This document shows positions 36,775 to 45,457 of a DNA stretch of 64,000 nt, piece after piece. The DNA lies in NCBI RefSeq assembly GCF_030541005.1, contig NZ_JASSVM010000002.1:682001-746000 (forward strand), read 5' to 3'. Made by a program: the position numbers and the translations under genes. The notes below the pieces were generated by a model. The model ran no database searches. It was not told where the DNA came from and saw only the letters and a program-made list of their open reading frames with translations. Positions within the stretch are counted from its first letter, which is position 1; each line of letters opens with the position of its first letter. The DNA comes from Marinobacter sp. SS5-14b (GTDB lineage Bacteria > Pseudomonadota > Gammaproteobacteria > Pseudomonadales > Oleiphilaceae).

Positions 36775-39531
36775 TTAGTGGGCCTGGTCCCAGTTATCGC
36801 CCACGCCGGCTTCTACCAGCAGTGGTACGTCCAGCTTTGCCGCGGCCGACATACGTTTCACCAGTCCCTCGCGCACCTTGTCTACGGCATCTTCCTGCAC
36901 TTCAATGATCAGTTCGTCGTGCACTTGCATGGTCATGCATGCGTCATCATGGTGCTCGGCTTGCAGCCACTGGTCCACGTCAATCATTGCCCGCTTAATG
37001 ATGTCTGCAGCGGTTCCCTGCATGGGCGCGTTGATGGCGGTGCGCTCGGCGGCCTGCTGCATCTGCTTGTTGCGGGCGTTGATTTCCGGCAGGTAAAGGC
37101 GGCGGCCAAACAGCGTTTCCACGTAGCCGTCGTCGTGGGCCTGCTTGCGGATGTTGTCCATGTATTTGAGTACGCCCGGGTAGCGCTCGAAATAACGGTC
37201 GATGTACTCCTGGGCGACTTTTCTTTCTACGCCCAGCTGGCGGGCCAGGCCGAAGGCCGACATGCCATAGATCAGGCCGAAGTTGATGGCCTTGGCGCTG
37301 CGGCGTTGGTCGGAGCTGACTTCGATCAGGCTCACGCCAAAGACTTCGGCTGCCGTGGCTTTGTGGATGTCCTCACCATGCTCAAACGCTTTCAGCAGGC
37401 CCTTGTCGCCAGACAGGTGTGCCATGATCCTGAGCTCAATCTGGGAGTAATCCGCCGCGAGCAGTTTGTAGCCCTTCGGCGCAATAAACGCCTGACGAAT
37501 ACGACGGCCCTCGGGGGTACGGATGGGGATGTTTTGCAGGTTCGGCTCAGAGGACGACAGCCGGCCGGTGGCGGTGACTGCCTGATGATACGACGTGTGC
37601 ACCCGGCCGGTCCGATGATGAATCAGTTCCGGCAGGGTGTCGGTGTAAGTCGATTTGAGCTTGCTCAGGCTGCGGTGTTCCACAATCAGCCGGGGCAGTT
37701 CGTGCTCGTGGGCCAGTTCCTGCAATACCGGCTCGGCGGTGGATGGCGCGCCCTTGGGGGTTTTCTTGATCACCCGCAGGCCGAACTTGTCGTACAGAAT
37801 CGCCTGCAGCTGCTTGGTAGACCCTAAGTTGAAGCTTTCGCCGGCTACTTCGTGGGCTTCCTTCTCCAGCTCCGCCATGCGCTCGGCAAGTTCCTGGCTG
37901 TGCTGGCGCAGGGTGCTGGCGCTGATCAGGGTGCCTCGCTGTTCCATGTGAGACAGCACGGGCACCAGGGGTAGATCGATGTCCCGGTACACGGATTCCA
38001 GTTTGCCGGTTTCTTTCAGCCTCGGGCTCAGGGCCTGATGCAGGCGCAGGGTGATGTCGGCGTCTTCGGCGGCGTAGGGGCCCGCTTTTTCCAGATCAAT
38101 CTGGTTGAAGGTGAGCTGCTTGGCGCCCTTGCCGGCGATGGATTCAAACGTGATGGTCTGCTCGCCAAGATACTCCCGGGCCAGGCTGTCCATGTCGTGG
38201 CGGGTGGCTACCGAATTGAGCACGTAGGACTCCACCATGGTGTCGTCAGCGATGCCTTCGAGGTGAATGCCGTGGTTGGCCAGCACGTTTTTGTCGTACT
38301 TCAGGTTCTGGCCGATCTTGTTCAGCTTTGGGTCTTCCAGTAGCGGTTTGAGCTGGCTTAACACGTCGTCCCGGTCAAGCTGGTCGGGGGCGCCCATGTA
38401 ATCATGGCCGAGCGGTACGTAGGCCGCTTTGCCGGGTTCGATGGCGAAGGAGACGCCAACGATCTCCGCATCCATGTAGCGCAGGCTGGTGGTTTCGGTG
38501 TCGAAGGCAAACCGGTCGGCGGCACTCAGGCGCTTCAGCCATTGATCCAGCTCGGCCTGATCTGTGATGACGGAGTATTCTTTGTTTGGGGCTTCGGGCG
38601 TGCTCTGCAGGGCGGGCCCTGCGGAATCGGCTGCGGCGCCGTCAGCCGCTGGTTTACTCTGATGGGAGCCTGCATTCTCCAGTTCGTTGATCCAGCCGCG
38701 GAATTCGTATTCGCGGAACAGTTCAAGCAGCGATGCATCGTTTTGTTCACGCTCCTGCAGATCTTCCAGGCCAAAATCCAGATCGACGTCCAGGCGGATG
38801 GTGGCCAGTTCCCGGCTCAGGGGCAGGGTGTCGGTGGCATCCCGCAGGTATTCGCCGATCTTGCCTTTGATCTCAGCGGCGTGCTCGATCAGGTTGTCCA
38901 GGTTGTTGTAGGTCTCGAGCCATTTCACGGCGGTTTTCGGGCCGCACTTGTTCACGCCCGGAATGTTGTCCACCTTGTCACCTACCAGAGCCAGGTAGTC
39001 GATGATCTGCTCCGGCTTCACACCAAACTTTTCAAATACGCCATCCCGGTCCATGGCGGTTTCCGTCATGGTGTTGATCAGGGTAACGTGATCGCTCACC
39101 AGTTGAGCCATGTCCTTGTCGCCAGTCGACACCACCACGTCGATGCCCTTGCTGGTTGCCTCATGGGCCAGGGTGCCGATGACATCGTCGGCCTCCACGC
39201 CGGGCACGATTAACAGCGGCAGACCCATGGCGCGAACGATCTGGTGAATCGGATCAATCTGCATGGCCAGGTCTTCCGGCATGGGGGGCCGGTTGGCCTT
39301 GTACTCCTCGTACATGTCATGACGGAAGGTTTTGCCCTTGGCGTCGAATACCACCACCACTTTAGAGCCCGGAAAGTCCTGATCCAGCCGGCGCAGCATG
39401 CTGATTACACCTTTGATGGCGCCGGTGGGGTGGTTCTTGCTGGTGGTCAGGGGTGGCAGCGCGTGGTAGGCACGGAACAGGTAGGATGATCCATCTACCA
39501 GGACCACGGGTGGGGCTTTTTTGTCAGTCAT
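36775..39531 (-). CDS. polA: DNA polymerase I
   Basis: 918 residues from the ATG at 39531 (MTDKKAPPVVLVDGSSYLFRA). All three domains look intact: 5'-3' exonuclease (VDGSSYLFRAYHALPPL and GDKVDNIPGV), 3'-5' exonuclease with FDTETTSLRYMDAEIVG, and polymerase with DYSQIELRIMAHLSGDKG, KAINFGLIYGMSAFGLA and QVHDELIIEVQ. It removes RNA primers and repairs gaps. The large plus-strand frame 36706-37827 is a shadow. Confidence 0.97.
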   Translation of the reverse strand: MTDKKAPPVVLVDGSSYLFRAYHALPPLTTSKNHPTGAIKGVISMLRRLDQDFPGSKVVVVFDAKGKTFRHDMYEEYKANRPPMPEDLAMQIDPIHQIVRAMGLPLLIVPGVEADDVIGTLAHEATSKGIDVVVSTGDKDMAQLVSDHVTLINTMTETAMDRDGVFEKFGVKPEQIIDYLALVGDKVDNIPGVNKCGPKTAVKWLETYNNLDNLIEHAAEIKGKIGEYLRDATDTLPLSRELATIRLDVDLDFGLEDLQEREQNDASLLELFREYEFRGWINELENAGSHQSKPAADGAAADSAGPALQSTPEAPNKEYSVITDQAELDQWLKRLSAADRFAFDTETTSLRYMDAEIVGVSFAIEPGKAAYVPLGHDYMGAPDQLDRDDVLSQLKPLLEDPKLNKIGQNLKYDKNVLANHGIHLEGIADDTMVESYVLNSVATRHDMDSLAREYLGEQTITFESIAGKGAKQLTFNQIDLEKAGPYAAEDADITLRLHQALSPRLKETGKLESVYRDIDLPLVPVLSHMEQRGTLISASTLRQHSQELAERMAELEKEAHEVAGESFNLGSTKQLQAILYDKFGLRVIKKTPKGAPSTAEPVLQELAHEHELPRLIVEHRSLSKLKSTYTDTLPELIHHRTGRVHTSYHQAVTATGRLSSSEPNLQNIPIRTPEGRRIRQAFIAPKGYKLLAADYSQIELRIMAHLSGDKGLLKAFEHGEDIHKATAAEVFGVSLIEVSSDQRRSAKAINFGLIYGMSAFGLARQLGVERKVAQEYIDRYFERYPGVLKYMDNIRKQAHDDGYVETLFGRRLYLPEINARNKQMQQAAERTAINAPMQGTAADIIKRAMIDVDQWLQAEHHDDACMTMQVHDELIIEVQEDAVDKVREGLVKRMSAAAKLDVPLLVEAGVGDNWDQAH

Positions 39532-39618
39532 GTCAAAACAGGTCCGGATTCTGATTGAAGCGTGGGTTGGCTTGTGCAAATCTGTCAGTATAAAAGTGAC
39601 TTGAAGGGTACCACGAAA

Positions 39619-39957
39619 ATGAAACGAATCGCCTGTTCTGCCCTGCTGCTGGGCTGTTTGTCTACGCCCCTGTTAGCCCAGGATGACGGGGCTTTGGATG
39701 CTGCTCCAGTGGTTACCCCGCAGGCGCCGGTGGTGATTTCGGATTATCAGGCGCCAGAGGGTGGGCCGGAAATTGTCATTCGCCCGGGTGACAAGGAAGT
39801 GTTCTATGAATACCGGGTGAATGGCCAGCTGATGGAAATCAAAGTGGTGCCGGAGGTGGGCCCGGAGTACTACCTGGTGCCAGCCGATGGTGGTGGCTGG
39901 GTCCAGGATACCGACTCTGATCTGCTGGTCCCCAGCTGGGTCATTTTTCGCTGGTAA
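39619..39957 (+). CDS. DUF2782 small secreted protein
   Basis: 112 residues from ATG 39619. Sec signal (MKRIACSALLLGCLSTPLLA, cleavage after LLA), then a proline/valine-rich segment (PVVTPQAPVVISDYQ) and the domain GGPEIVIRPGDKEVFYEYRVNG...VVPEVGPEYYLVPADG recognised as DUF2782. It is divergent from polA, a common location in Pseudomonas-like genomes. Periplasmic; function unknown. Confidence 0.8.
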   Translation: MKRIACSALLLGCLSTPLLAQDDGALDAAPVVTPQAPVVISDYQAPEGGPEIVIRPGDKEVFYEYRVNGQLMEIKVVPEVGPEYYLVPADGGGWVQDTDSDLLVPSWVIFRW

Positions 39958-39981
39958 GTGGGCCGCCTCTCACCCTGCCGT

Positions 39982-40545
39982 TCAGATCAGGTTAATCTCG
40001 ACCGGATCGGAACGGCGGCTTTCCAGCCCTTCCACATCGACTGTCGTAATGGAAAACTCATAGGCACCGGGAGGCATGGCGTCGAGAACGTAACGTGTTA
40101 TGCCTGCGTCCTTGAGGGCAATCACATCGAAGCTGTCTCTATACTTAAGCCGGTAATAAATCCGGTATTCGGCAATCTGCCCGGGGGCCAGAGACGAGCC
40201 GTCTTCGCGGGTTAGCGGGGCGCTCCACACCAGTGTCTTTGGCGGTGCGTCGGCGATGCGCTCCTGATCTGCCGGTGCGCGATAAGCGGGGCTGTCAGCG
40301 TTCTGTGCAGGCTGAGTTGCAGCTTGCCCTGAATCCGCAGTAGCCGGTTTTTCGAACGTTGCCAGCAGATTGCTTTGAGCCTGCTTTAGCCTGGAATCTG
40401 CCACCTGGGAGGCGCGTTGGGCGTCCATTTTTGAAGCTCGGGTGTCCTCCTGACAACCTGCCATGGTCAAAGCAGTCAAAACGAAGGCAAGCGCTGGCAG
40501 CGCGCGCAAGGATTTGTGTCGTGCACGAAGTCTGGGGAAGCTCAT
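39982..40545 (-). CDS. Lipoprotein with fibronectin type III domain
   Basis: 187 residues. Lipobox T27-M-A-G-C31 after a basic and hydrophobic signal (SLRALPALAFVLTAL). After a Gln/Ala-rich linker (residues 32-100) a fibronectin type III-like domain runs from LVWSAPLTREDGSSL to the end, with AEYRIYYRLKYRDSF and MPPGAYEFSITTVDVEGLES. Cys31 is followed by Gln, so the lipoprotein is expected in the outer membrane. Convergent with DUF2782. Function unknown; perhaps cell-wall or envelope binding. Confidence 0.7.
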   Translation of the reverse strand: MSFPRLRARHKSLRALPALAFVLTALTMAGCQEDTRASKMDAQRASQVADSRLKQAQSNLLATFEKPATADSGQAATQPAQNADSPAYRAPADQERIADAPPKTLVWSAPLTREDGSSLAPGQIAEYRIYYRLKYRDSFDVIALKDAGITRYVLDAMPPGAYEFSITTVDVEGLESRRSDPVEINLI

Positions 40546-40815
40546 GGTTCACTCGCATTCGGGGCCTGTAGGTGGCCCTCTGGTTTGTGCGTATGAAGCC
40601 TGAATAATACCGGGAGACGGGCTTGAAAAATCAGCTTGCGATTATGCCAGCCGACGAAATGCGTTCAAGTGAATTATCCGTAAAACCCGAAGCAGTTCTT
40701 TTAGTATGAACATTCTAATTTTTACCCGTACCTTGGATCATGAAAGTTACCAAAGGCCACCGGAATGACTCCGGAACCAGGGCCGCAAAGAAACGACAAA
40801 CCAAGGAGATTTATC

Positions 40816-41226
40816 ATGGGTAAGCTGAAATCCTACCAGGAACAACTTCAGGATATCGTTGCGAAGGGTATCGATGCCGCTGAAGAGCAGCAGAAGAAAC
40901 TGGCAGCAAAGCCTTTTGAGTACGCTGAAAAGCTTGAAGCAGAAGCTCGCGAATACAGCGTCAAAACTCTGCGCAAGCGCTACAACGGCTATTCCGAAAA
41001 CCTGTTTGGCCAGCTGCGCAGCCTGAACAGCCGTTTCGGCAACTTTGCCGCTGAGCTGGTTGCCAAGCTTGAAAAAGAAGCTGCTGAAGGCGCTGATGCC
41101 GTTTCTGAGCTCGCTGACGACGTGTCTGATGCCGCTCAAGACGCAAAGAAGGCGGTAGCTGCCAAGAAGCCGGCGCGCAAGCCTGCACGTAAAGCACCTG
41201 CCAAGCAGGAAACTGCTTCTGCCTGA
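40816..41226 (+). CDS. Phasin/histone-H1-like small protein with Lys/Ala/Pro tail
   Basis: 136 residues from the ATG at 40816, 6 nt after AAGGAG. Residues 1-95 are predicted amphipathic helix (SYQEQLQDIVAKGIDAAEEQ, LRSLNSRFGNFAAELVAKLE), followed by KKAVAAKKPARKPARKAP, a lysine/alanine/proline tail like that of PhaF or AlgP. PhaF binds polyhydroxyalkanoate granules and DNA. No PHA genes are nearby and the helix part lacks the clear phasin signature, so the role is open. It has its own terminator at 41253-41287. Confidence 0.65.
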   Translation: MGKLKSYQEQLQDIVAKGIDAAEEQQKKLAAKPFEYAEKLEAEAREYSVKTLRKRYNGYSENLFGQLRSLNSRFGNFAAELVAKLEKEAAEGADAVSELADDVSDAAQDAKKAVAAKKPARKPARKAPAKQETASA

Positions 41227-41252
41227 TCACTTCCAGGGCAGCCGGTAGATGT

Positions 41253-41287
41253 AAAAAGGGCGCTTCACTGTAAGCGCTCTTTTTTTG
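41253..41287. terminator. Bidirectional terminator between convergent genes
   Basis: AGGGCGCTT / AAGCGCTCT stem (one G-U pair) with a 6-nt loop, followed by T7 on the plus strand and T5 on the minus strand (41253-41257). It serves the phasin-like gene and the DUF4124 gene. Confidence 0.8.
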
Positions 41288-41299
41288 TGTGCGCTGTTG

Positions 41300-41953
41300 T
41301 TACTGATTTTCTGAGGCGGGATTCAGGGGAAGGGTTCGTTCTGAATCGGTGATCTCTTCCAGGCGCTCGATATCTTCCACGAAGCCTTTCGTTATGGCAT
41401 CAATGTCTTGTCGTTGAGCGGATATTTCCCGTTCGATATCCCGTATTTGTGACTCCAGCCTTCGGATCTTTTCAAGGGTGGACTCCGGAATGTCTCGGCC
41501 GGCACGTTCCAAATCCGCTGCACGGCTTTGTTCGCTGTCGAGCTGGCTTGAAATAACTGAAATGTTCCCGCGCTTGAGCTGGATAAGGCCTTCCATCTCC
41601 CGAATTTTTCGATACATGGCACGGACGGCCTGGTCTGGATGGCTGTAACGTTTCAGTAATTGCCGATCCTGCTCTGCCTGGCGTTCCAGTTGTTTGAGCC
41701 GTTCCTTTTCTGCTTCACGGGCAGCCAGCTCCTCGGCGGTCGGTGCCGGTGGGATCGTTTCTACCACCCGGCCATTGTTGCCGAGAATGTCGTAGCCACG
41801 CTTGGTGGCTTCTTGCGGAATGGTATTGCTGATTACCAGCTGGCCGTTGTCATCCGTGTAACGATACATGCCGGCCTGTACGCTGGCTGAAACAAGCAGG
41901 CCGAGGCCGGCAAGCCCTGCGACAACCGGAGAAATGGTCAGGCGATGTGGCAT
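41300..41953 (-). CDS. DUF4124 periplasmic coiled-coil protein
   Basis: 217 residues. Signal peptide ending at SASVQA-G, then the short DUF4124 domain (MYRYTDDNGQLVISNTIP, residues 29-46), then a coiled coil of about 120 residues with charged heptads (AAREAEKERLKQLERQAEQD, EKIRRLESQIRDIEREI). It lies 3 nt downstream of pyrE on the same strand. DUF4124 domains occur in periplasmic proteins of gammaproteobacteria; function unknown, perhaps scaffold-like. Confidence 0.75.
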   Translation of the reverse strand: MPHRLTISPVVAGLAGLGLLVSASVQAGMYRYTDDNGQLVISNTIPQEATKRGYDILGNNGRVVETIPPAPTAEELAAREAEKERLKQLERQAEQDRQLLKRYSHPDQAVRAMYRKIREMEGLIQLKRGNISVISSQLDSEQSRAADLERAGRDIPESTLEKIRRLESQIRDIEREISAQRQDIDAITKGFVEDIERLEEITDSERTLPLNPASENQ

Positions 41954-41956
41954 TTA

Positions 41957-42595
41957 TCAGACTCCGTAGCGGTCCCGATAGTTGGCTACGTTCTCCGCGT
42001 GGCCAGCAAACTCCGGGTTGGACTTCAGGTAGTCCAGTACCTGTTCAAGGCGAATGATGCTCACCACGGGAATGTTGAACTCCTGTTCGACTTCCTGAAT
42101 GGCTGAAAGTTCGCCATTGCCTTTTTCCTGGCGATCCAGGGCGATCAGCACGCCGGCCGGCTCGGCTCCGGCACCACGGATTATGTTAATGGATTCCCGG
42201 ATGGCGGTGCCGGCGGTGATGACATCATCAACAATCAACACCTTACCCTCTAGCGGGGCGCCAACGATGTTGCCACCCTCGCCATGATCTTTCTTTTCTT
42301 TTCGATTAAAGGCAAATGGTTTGCTGTTACCGTCTGTTGCAAGGGCCATGGCGGTGACCGTGGCCAACGGAATGCCCTTATAGGCGGGTCCGAAAATAAT
42401 GTCATAATCCAGACCACTGCGTTCTATCGCGGCGGCGTAGGCCCTGCTTAACTGCAACAGGTCGTCTCCGGTGTTGAACAGTCCGGCATTGAAAAAGTAC
42501 GGACTGGTGCGCCCGGATTTGAGTGTGAATTCTCCAAAACGCAGAACATTCCGCTGGATGGCAAACTCGATAAATTTTTGCTGATAGTCGTGCAT
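41957..42595 (-). CDS. pyrE: Orotate phosphoribosyltransferase
   Basis: 212 residues. N-terminal [21 protein letters not shown], then [26 protein letters not shown] and the PRPP motif [18 protein letters not shown]. It converts orotate plus PRPP to OMP in pyrimidine synthesis. It is divergent from crc over an 81-nt gap, the Pseudomonas pyrE/crc arrangement. Confidence 0.97.
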   Translation of the reverse strand: MHDYQQKFIEFAIQRNVLRFGEFTLKSGRTSPYFFNAGLFNTGDDLLQLSRAYAAAIERSGLDYDIIFGPAYKGIPLATVTAMALATDGNSKPFAFNRKEKKDHGEGGNIVGAPLEGKVLIVDDVITAGTAIRESINIIRGAGAEPAGVLIALDRQEKGNGELSAIQEVEQEFNIPVVSIIRLEQVLDYLKSNPEFAGHAENVANYRDRYGV

Positions 42596-42676
42596 GACAA
42601 GGCTTCTGGCGGGGTTTGATCTTTAATTAAAGCGTAAAAACGGTATCATACACACAAACCGAATCAGGGAACACGT

Positions 42677-43483
42677 ATGCGCGTAGTATCAATCAGCGTC
42701 AATGGTCTGGAGCAGGCTGTTGAAAAGGGCTTTTTCGAGTGGCTGGCGGAGCAGGATGCAGACGTGGTGTGCGTGCAGGATCACCGTATGCGCGCTTATG
42801 AGGTTGAAGATAAAAATCTGATTCCGGAAGGTTATGAGGCTTACTTTATCGACGGTGAGCTGAATGAGCATGGTGGAGTGGGTATTTATACCCGTCATTT
42901 CCCAAAAGCGATTATGTACGGTTTTGCCAATGAGCAGGCTGACCGCGAAGGTCGCTTTATTCAGGCGGATTTCGACAAGGTGTCTGTGGCCTGTGTGTTG
43001 GCCCCGTGTGCGCTCGGTCGCGAGGAAGAGCTTGTTGGCGAGGACGATCTGACCGTTCTTGATCACAAGGACGAATTCATGGAAGCGTTTGGCGTTCACA
43101 TGCAGAAGACGTTGCGTAAGCGCCGCCAGTTTATTGTCTGTGCGAACCTGCAGACGGCTCACCACGTAACAGATGCCAGCCCGCTATACCATAAGACCGA
43201 CTTTTCTGGCTTCCTGCCGCACGAACGTGCCTGGTTGGACCGTTTGTTTGATGAGATGGGTTGCGTGGATGCGTTCCGCGAGATCAACAAGCAAAGCAGT
43301 CAGTTCACCTGGTGGCCGGAGCAGACCGAAGGTTCTCGCAAGAAGGCGGGTATTCGGGTGGATTACCACTTGCTGACGCCGGGTATTCGTAAAGCCATCC
43401 GCGATGGCTGGATTGACGACGATACCCGCTTTTCTGATCACGCTCCGGTGATCATGGATTACGATATCGAGATTGGCATCTGA
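42677..43483 (+). CDS. crc: Catabolite repression control protein Crc (ExoIII-fold, non-nuclease)
   Basis: 268 residues. ExoIII-type endonuclease fold matching Pseudomonas Crc: SISVNG at 5-10, VCVQDHR at 31-37, GGVGIYTR, and terminal FSDHAPVIMDYD. The nuclease residues are lost as in Crc: the ExoIII metal-binding GDxN motif is A-N-L-Q at 156-159 and the Glu of the LQE motif is Asp35. Crc acts with Hfq to repress translation of catabolic mRNAs when preferred carbon sources are present. The pyrE neighbour supports the name. The 3' end is followed 26 nt later by the 43509-43620 repeat. Confidence 0.88.
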   Translation: MRVVSISVNGLEQAVEKGFFEWLAEQDADVVCVQDHRMRAYEVEDKNLIPEGYEAYFIDGELNEHGGVGIYTRHFPKAIMYGFANEQADREGRFIQADFDKVSVACVLAPCALGREEELVGEDDLTVLDHKDEFMEAFGVHMQKTLRKRRQFIVCANLQTAHHVTDASPLYHKTDFSGFLPHERAWLDRLFDEMGCVDAFREINKQSSQFTWWPEQTEGSRKKAGIRVDYHLLTPGIRKAIRDGWIDDDTRFSDHAPVIMDYDIEIGI

Positions 43484-43508
43484 GCCTGATGGCATAGTGT
43501 GACGTAGT

Positions 43509-43620
43509 GGGCCCGGAGGGGGAAACCTTTCCGGGACCGTCTCCGGCCAGGGACGGCCGGAGTCGAGCGCACAGGGATGTGCTTGTAGCGTGTCCCGGAA
43601 AGGTTTCCCCCTCCGGGCCC
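43509..43620. repeat. 112-bp palindromic element with two inner hairpins
   Basis: A perfect 29-bp inverted repeat (43509-43537 and 43592-43620) encloses 54 nt that fold into two more hairpins: an 8-bp stem CTCCGGCC/GGCCGGAG (43541-43562, loop AGGGAC) and GCACA-GGGA-TGTGC (43569-43582). RNA from the plus strand would form a three-way junction. The second hairpin reads ACAGGGATGT with GGA in the loop, like CsrA/RsmA sites. It sits in the 3' untranslated region of both crc and rph and may terminate them. No second copy was seen in the window. Confidence 0.85.
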
Positions 43621-43641
43621 GCGGGCGCCGATCTTAAATGA

Positions 43642-44358
43642 TCAGGAAGCCAGAGCTTCTTTCTGAATTTCAAACAACTGATCAATCGCCTGCCGTGCCA
43701 GTGCCAGCATACTGTCCAGCTCGGACTGCTCAAACGGCGCACCTTCTGCCGTTCCCTGAATCTCGATGAAGCCGCCCTGATCGGTCATGATCACGTTCAT
43801 GTCGGTTTCGGCTTCGGAGTCTTCCGGGTAGTCCAGATCGGCGACCGGAGTGCCCTTGTAAACGCCCACGGAGATTGCCGCCACCATCTGCTTCAGCGGT
43901 GATTTTTTCAGGCGCTTGGTAGCAACCAGGTGGTTCAGTGCATCAACCAGTGCTACGCAGCCGCCAGTGATGGCTGCGGTGCGAGTGCCGCCATCGGCCT
44001 GAATGACGTCGCAGTCGATGGTGATGGTGTGCTCGCCCAGGGCTTGCATATCGACGGCTGCCCGAAGGGAACGGCCGATCAGGCGCTGGATTTCTACGGT
44101 GCGGCCACCTTGTTTACCGCGGGCGGCTTCTCGGCCCATGCGGCTGCCGGTGGAGCGGGGCAGCATGCCGTATTCGGCGGTGATCCAGCCTTTGCCTTCG
44201 CCGCGCAGGAAAGGCGGTACTTTGTTTTCCACGGAGGCGGTACAGATCACTTTGGTGTCGCCAAACTCAACCAGTACCGAGCCTTCGGCGTGGCGAGTGT
44301 AGTTGCGGGTGATCCGGACGTCTCTGGGTTGCTCGGGCGTTCTGCCGCTGGGTCGCAT
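43642..44358 (-). CDS. rph: Ribonuclease PH
   Basis: 238 residues from ATG 44358, after CAGGACACACT; the track frame upstream runs into the yicC promoter. [19 protein letters not shown] at the start, [17 protein letters not shown], and the catalytic-core segments [20 protein letters not shown] and [18 protein letters not shown] are typical. It trims tRNA 3' ends with phosphate. It is divergent from yicC as in Pseudomonas. Confidence 0.96.
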   Translation of the reverse strand: MRPSGRTPEQPRDVRITRNYTRHAEGSVLVEFGDTKVICTASVENKVPPFLRGEGKGWITAEYGMLPRSTGSRMGREAARGKQGGRTVEIQRLIGRSLRAAVDMQALGEHTITIDCDVIQADGGTRTAAITGGCVALVDALNHLVATKRLKKSPLKQMVAAISVGVYKGTPVADLDYPEDSEAETDMNVIMTDQGGFIEIQGTAEGAPFEQSELDSMLALARQAIDQLFEIQKEALAS

Positions 44359-44541
44359 AGTGTGTCCTGTTTGTGAATGGTGAGTGTCCGGCGTGGCGCC
44401 GGTCGGTATCGTTGAAAGGTCGGCGAGTATAGCACGGTGAGGCAAGGGGGCGGCGGCTGGTCTTTCATCTTTGGTCGGGTTCGCCGCTCGGGGCGGGAGC
44501 CTGTTAGACTTAAGCAATCATTGACCCGTATTGGAGCCAGT

Positions 44542-45411
44542 ATGATCCGCAGCATGACTGCTTTTGCCCGCAAAGACACCCGTGGTGACTGGGGTACTCT
44601 CACCTGTGAGATTCGTACCGTGAATCACCGCTATCTGGAGCCATCGTTCAGGCTGCCGGAGGCTTTCCGTGAGCTGGAAAACAGGTTTCGGGAGGAGTTG
44701 CGCTCGCAGGGGCTGAAGCGGGGCAAGGTTGATATCTCCATGCGCCTGCAGTCGACTGAGAATGAGGTTCAGAGCTTTGAAATCAGTGATGAGATGGCCA
44801 GGGCAGTGAACGAGGCGGCAAATCATATCAACCGCATGCTGGATAACCCGGCCCACATCAATGCTCTGGATATTTTGCGCTGGCCGGGCGTGCTGTCTCT
44901 GCCGGAAAAGGATTATAGCGCGGCGAAAGATGCGGCGGCGGACCTGTTTGCAGACACGGTGGCTGAGCTGATGAGTGTGCGCGAGCGGGAAGGGGAGCGC
45001 CTTAGACCGCTATTCGAGGATCGTCTGACCACCATGGCCAAGCTGGTGGCGGAGGTGCGTGAGAAAATGCCGAATCTGCTGGCGGCGCAGGAGCAGAATC
45101 TGAAAGACCGTTTCGAGAAGGCGAACGTGGAACTGGATCCGGAACGTGTTGCCCAGGAAATGGTGATGCTGGCCCAGAAAAGTGATGTGGCGGAGGAGCT
45201 GGATCGGCTGGATGCCCACGTCAGTGAGGTCACCGATACCTTGAAGAACGACGATGCCATCGGGCGGCGCCTGGATTTCCTGATGCAGGAGCTGAACCGT
45301 GAGGCCAACACCCTCAGCAGCAAGAGCATCGATGCCGCAGTAACCCGCATTGCGGTGGATCTGAAGGTGTTGATCGAGCAGATGCGGGAGCAGGTGCAGA
45401 ATCTTGAGTAA
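44542..45411 (+). CDS. yicC: YicC/YloC-family endoribonuclease
   Basis: 289 residues from ATG 44542 (TTGGAG upstream). MIRSMTAFARKDTRGDWGTL is the YicC N-terminal signature; EIRTVNHRYLEPSFRLPEAF and the C-terminal RRLDFLMQELNREANTLSSK follow. YicC was shown in E. coli to be an endoribonuclease that acts on small RNAs such as RyhB. Divergent from rph, followed by a convergent stress-protein gene. Confidence 0.95.
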   Translation: MIRSMTAFARKDTRGDWGTLTCEIRTVNHRYLEPSFRLPEAFRELENRFREELRSQGLKRGKVDISMRLQSTENEVQSFEISDEMARAVNEAANHINRMLDNPAHINALDILRWPGVLSLPEKDYSAAKDAAADLFADTVAELMSVREREGERLRPLFEDRLTTMAKLVAEVREKMPNLLAAQEQNLKDRFEKANVELDPERVAQEMVMLAQKSDVAEELDRLDAHVSEVTDTLKNDDAIGRRLDFLMQELNREANTLSSKSIDAAVTRIAVDLKVLIEQMREQVQNLE

Positions 45412-45420
45412 CGCAGAGCT

Positions 45421-45442
45421 CGGGGCAGGCTGGCCTGCCCCG
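45421..45442. terminator. Hairpin between yicC and the stress-protein gene
   Basis: GGGGCAGG / CCTGCCCC stem with a 4-nt loop (45422-45441) lies 10 nt after yicC and 16 nt from the convergent stop. No U-run on either strand. Confidence 0.45.
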
Positions 45443-45457
45443 TAGGATGCCCACCGG

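Noticed and set aside
36706..37827. 373-codon plus-strand frame over polA
   Set aside because: Lies wholly antisense to conserved polymerase motifs of polA.
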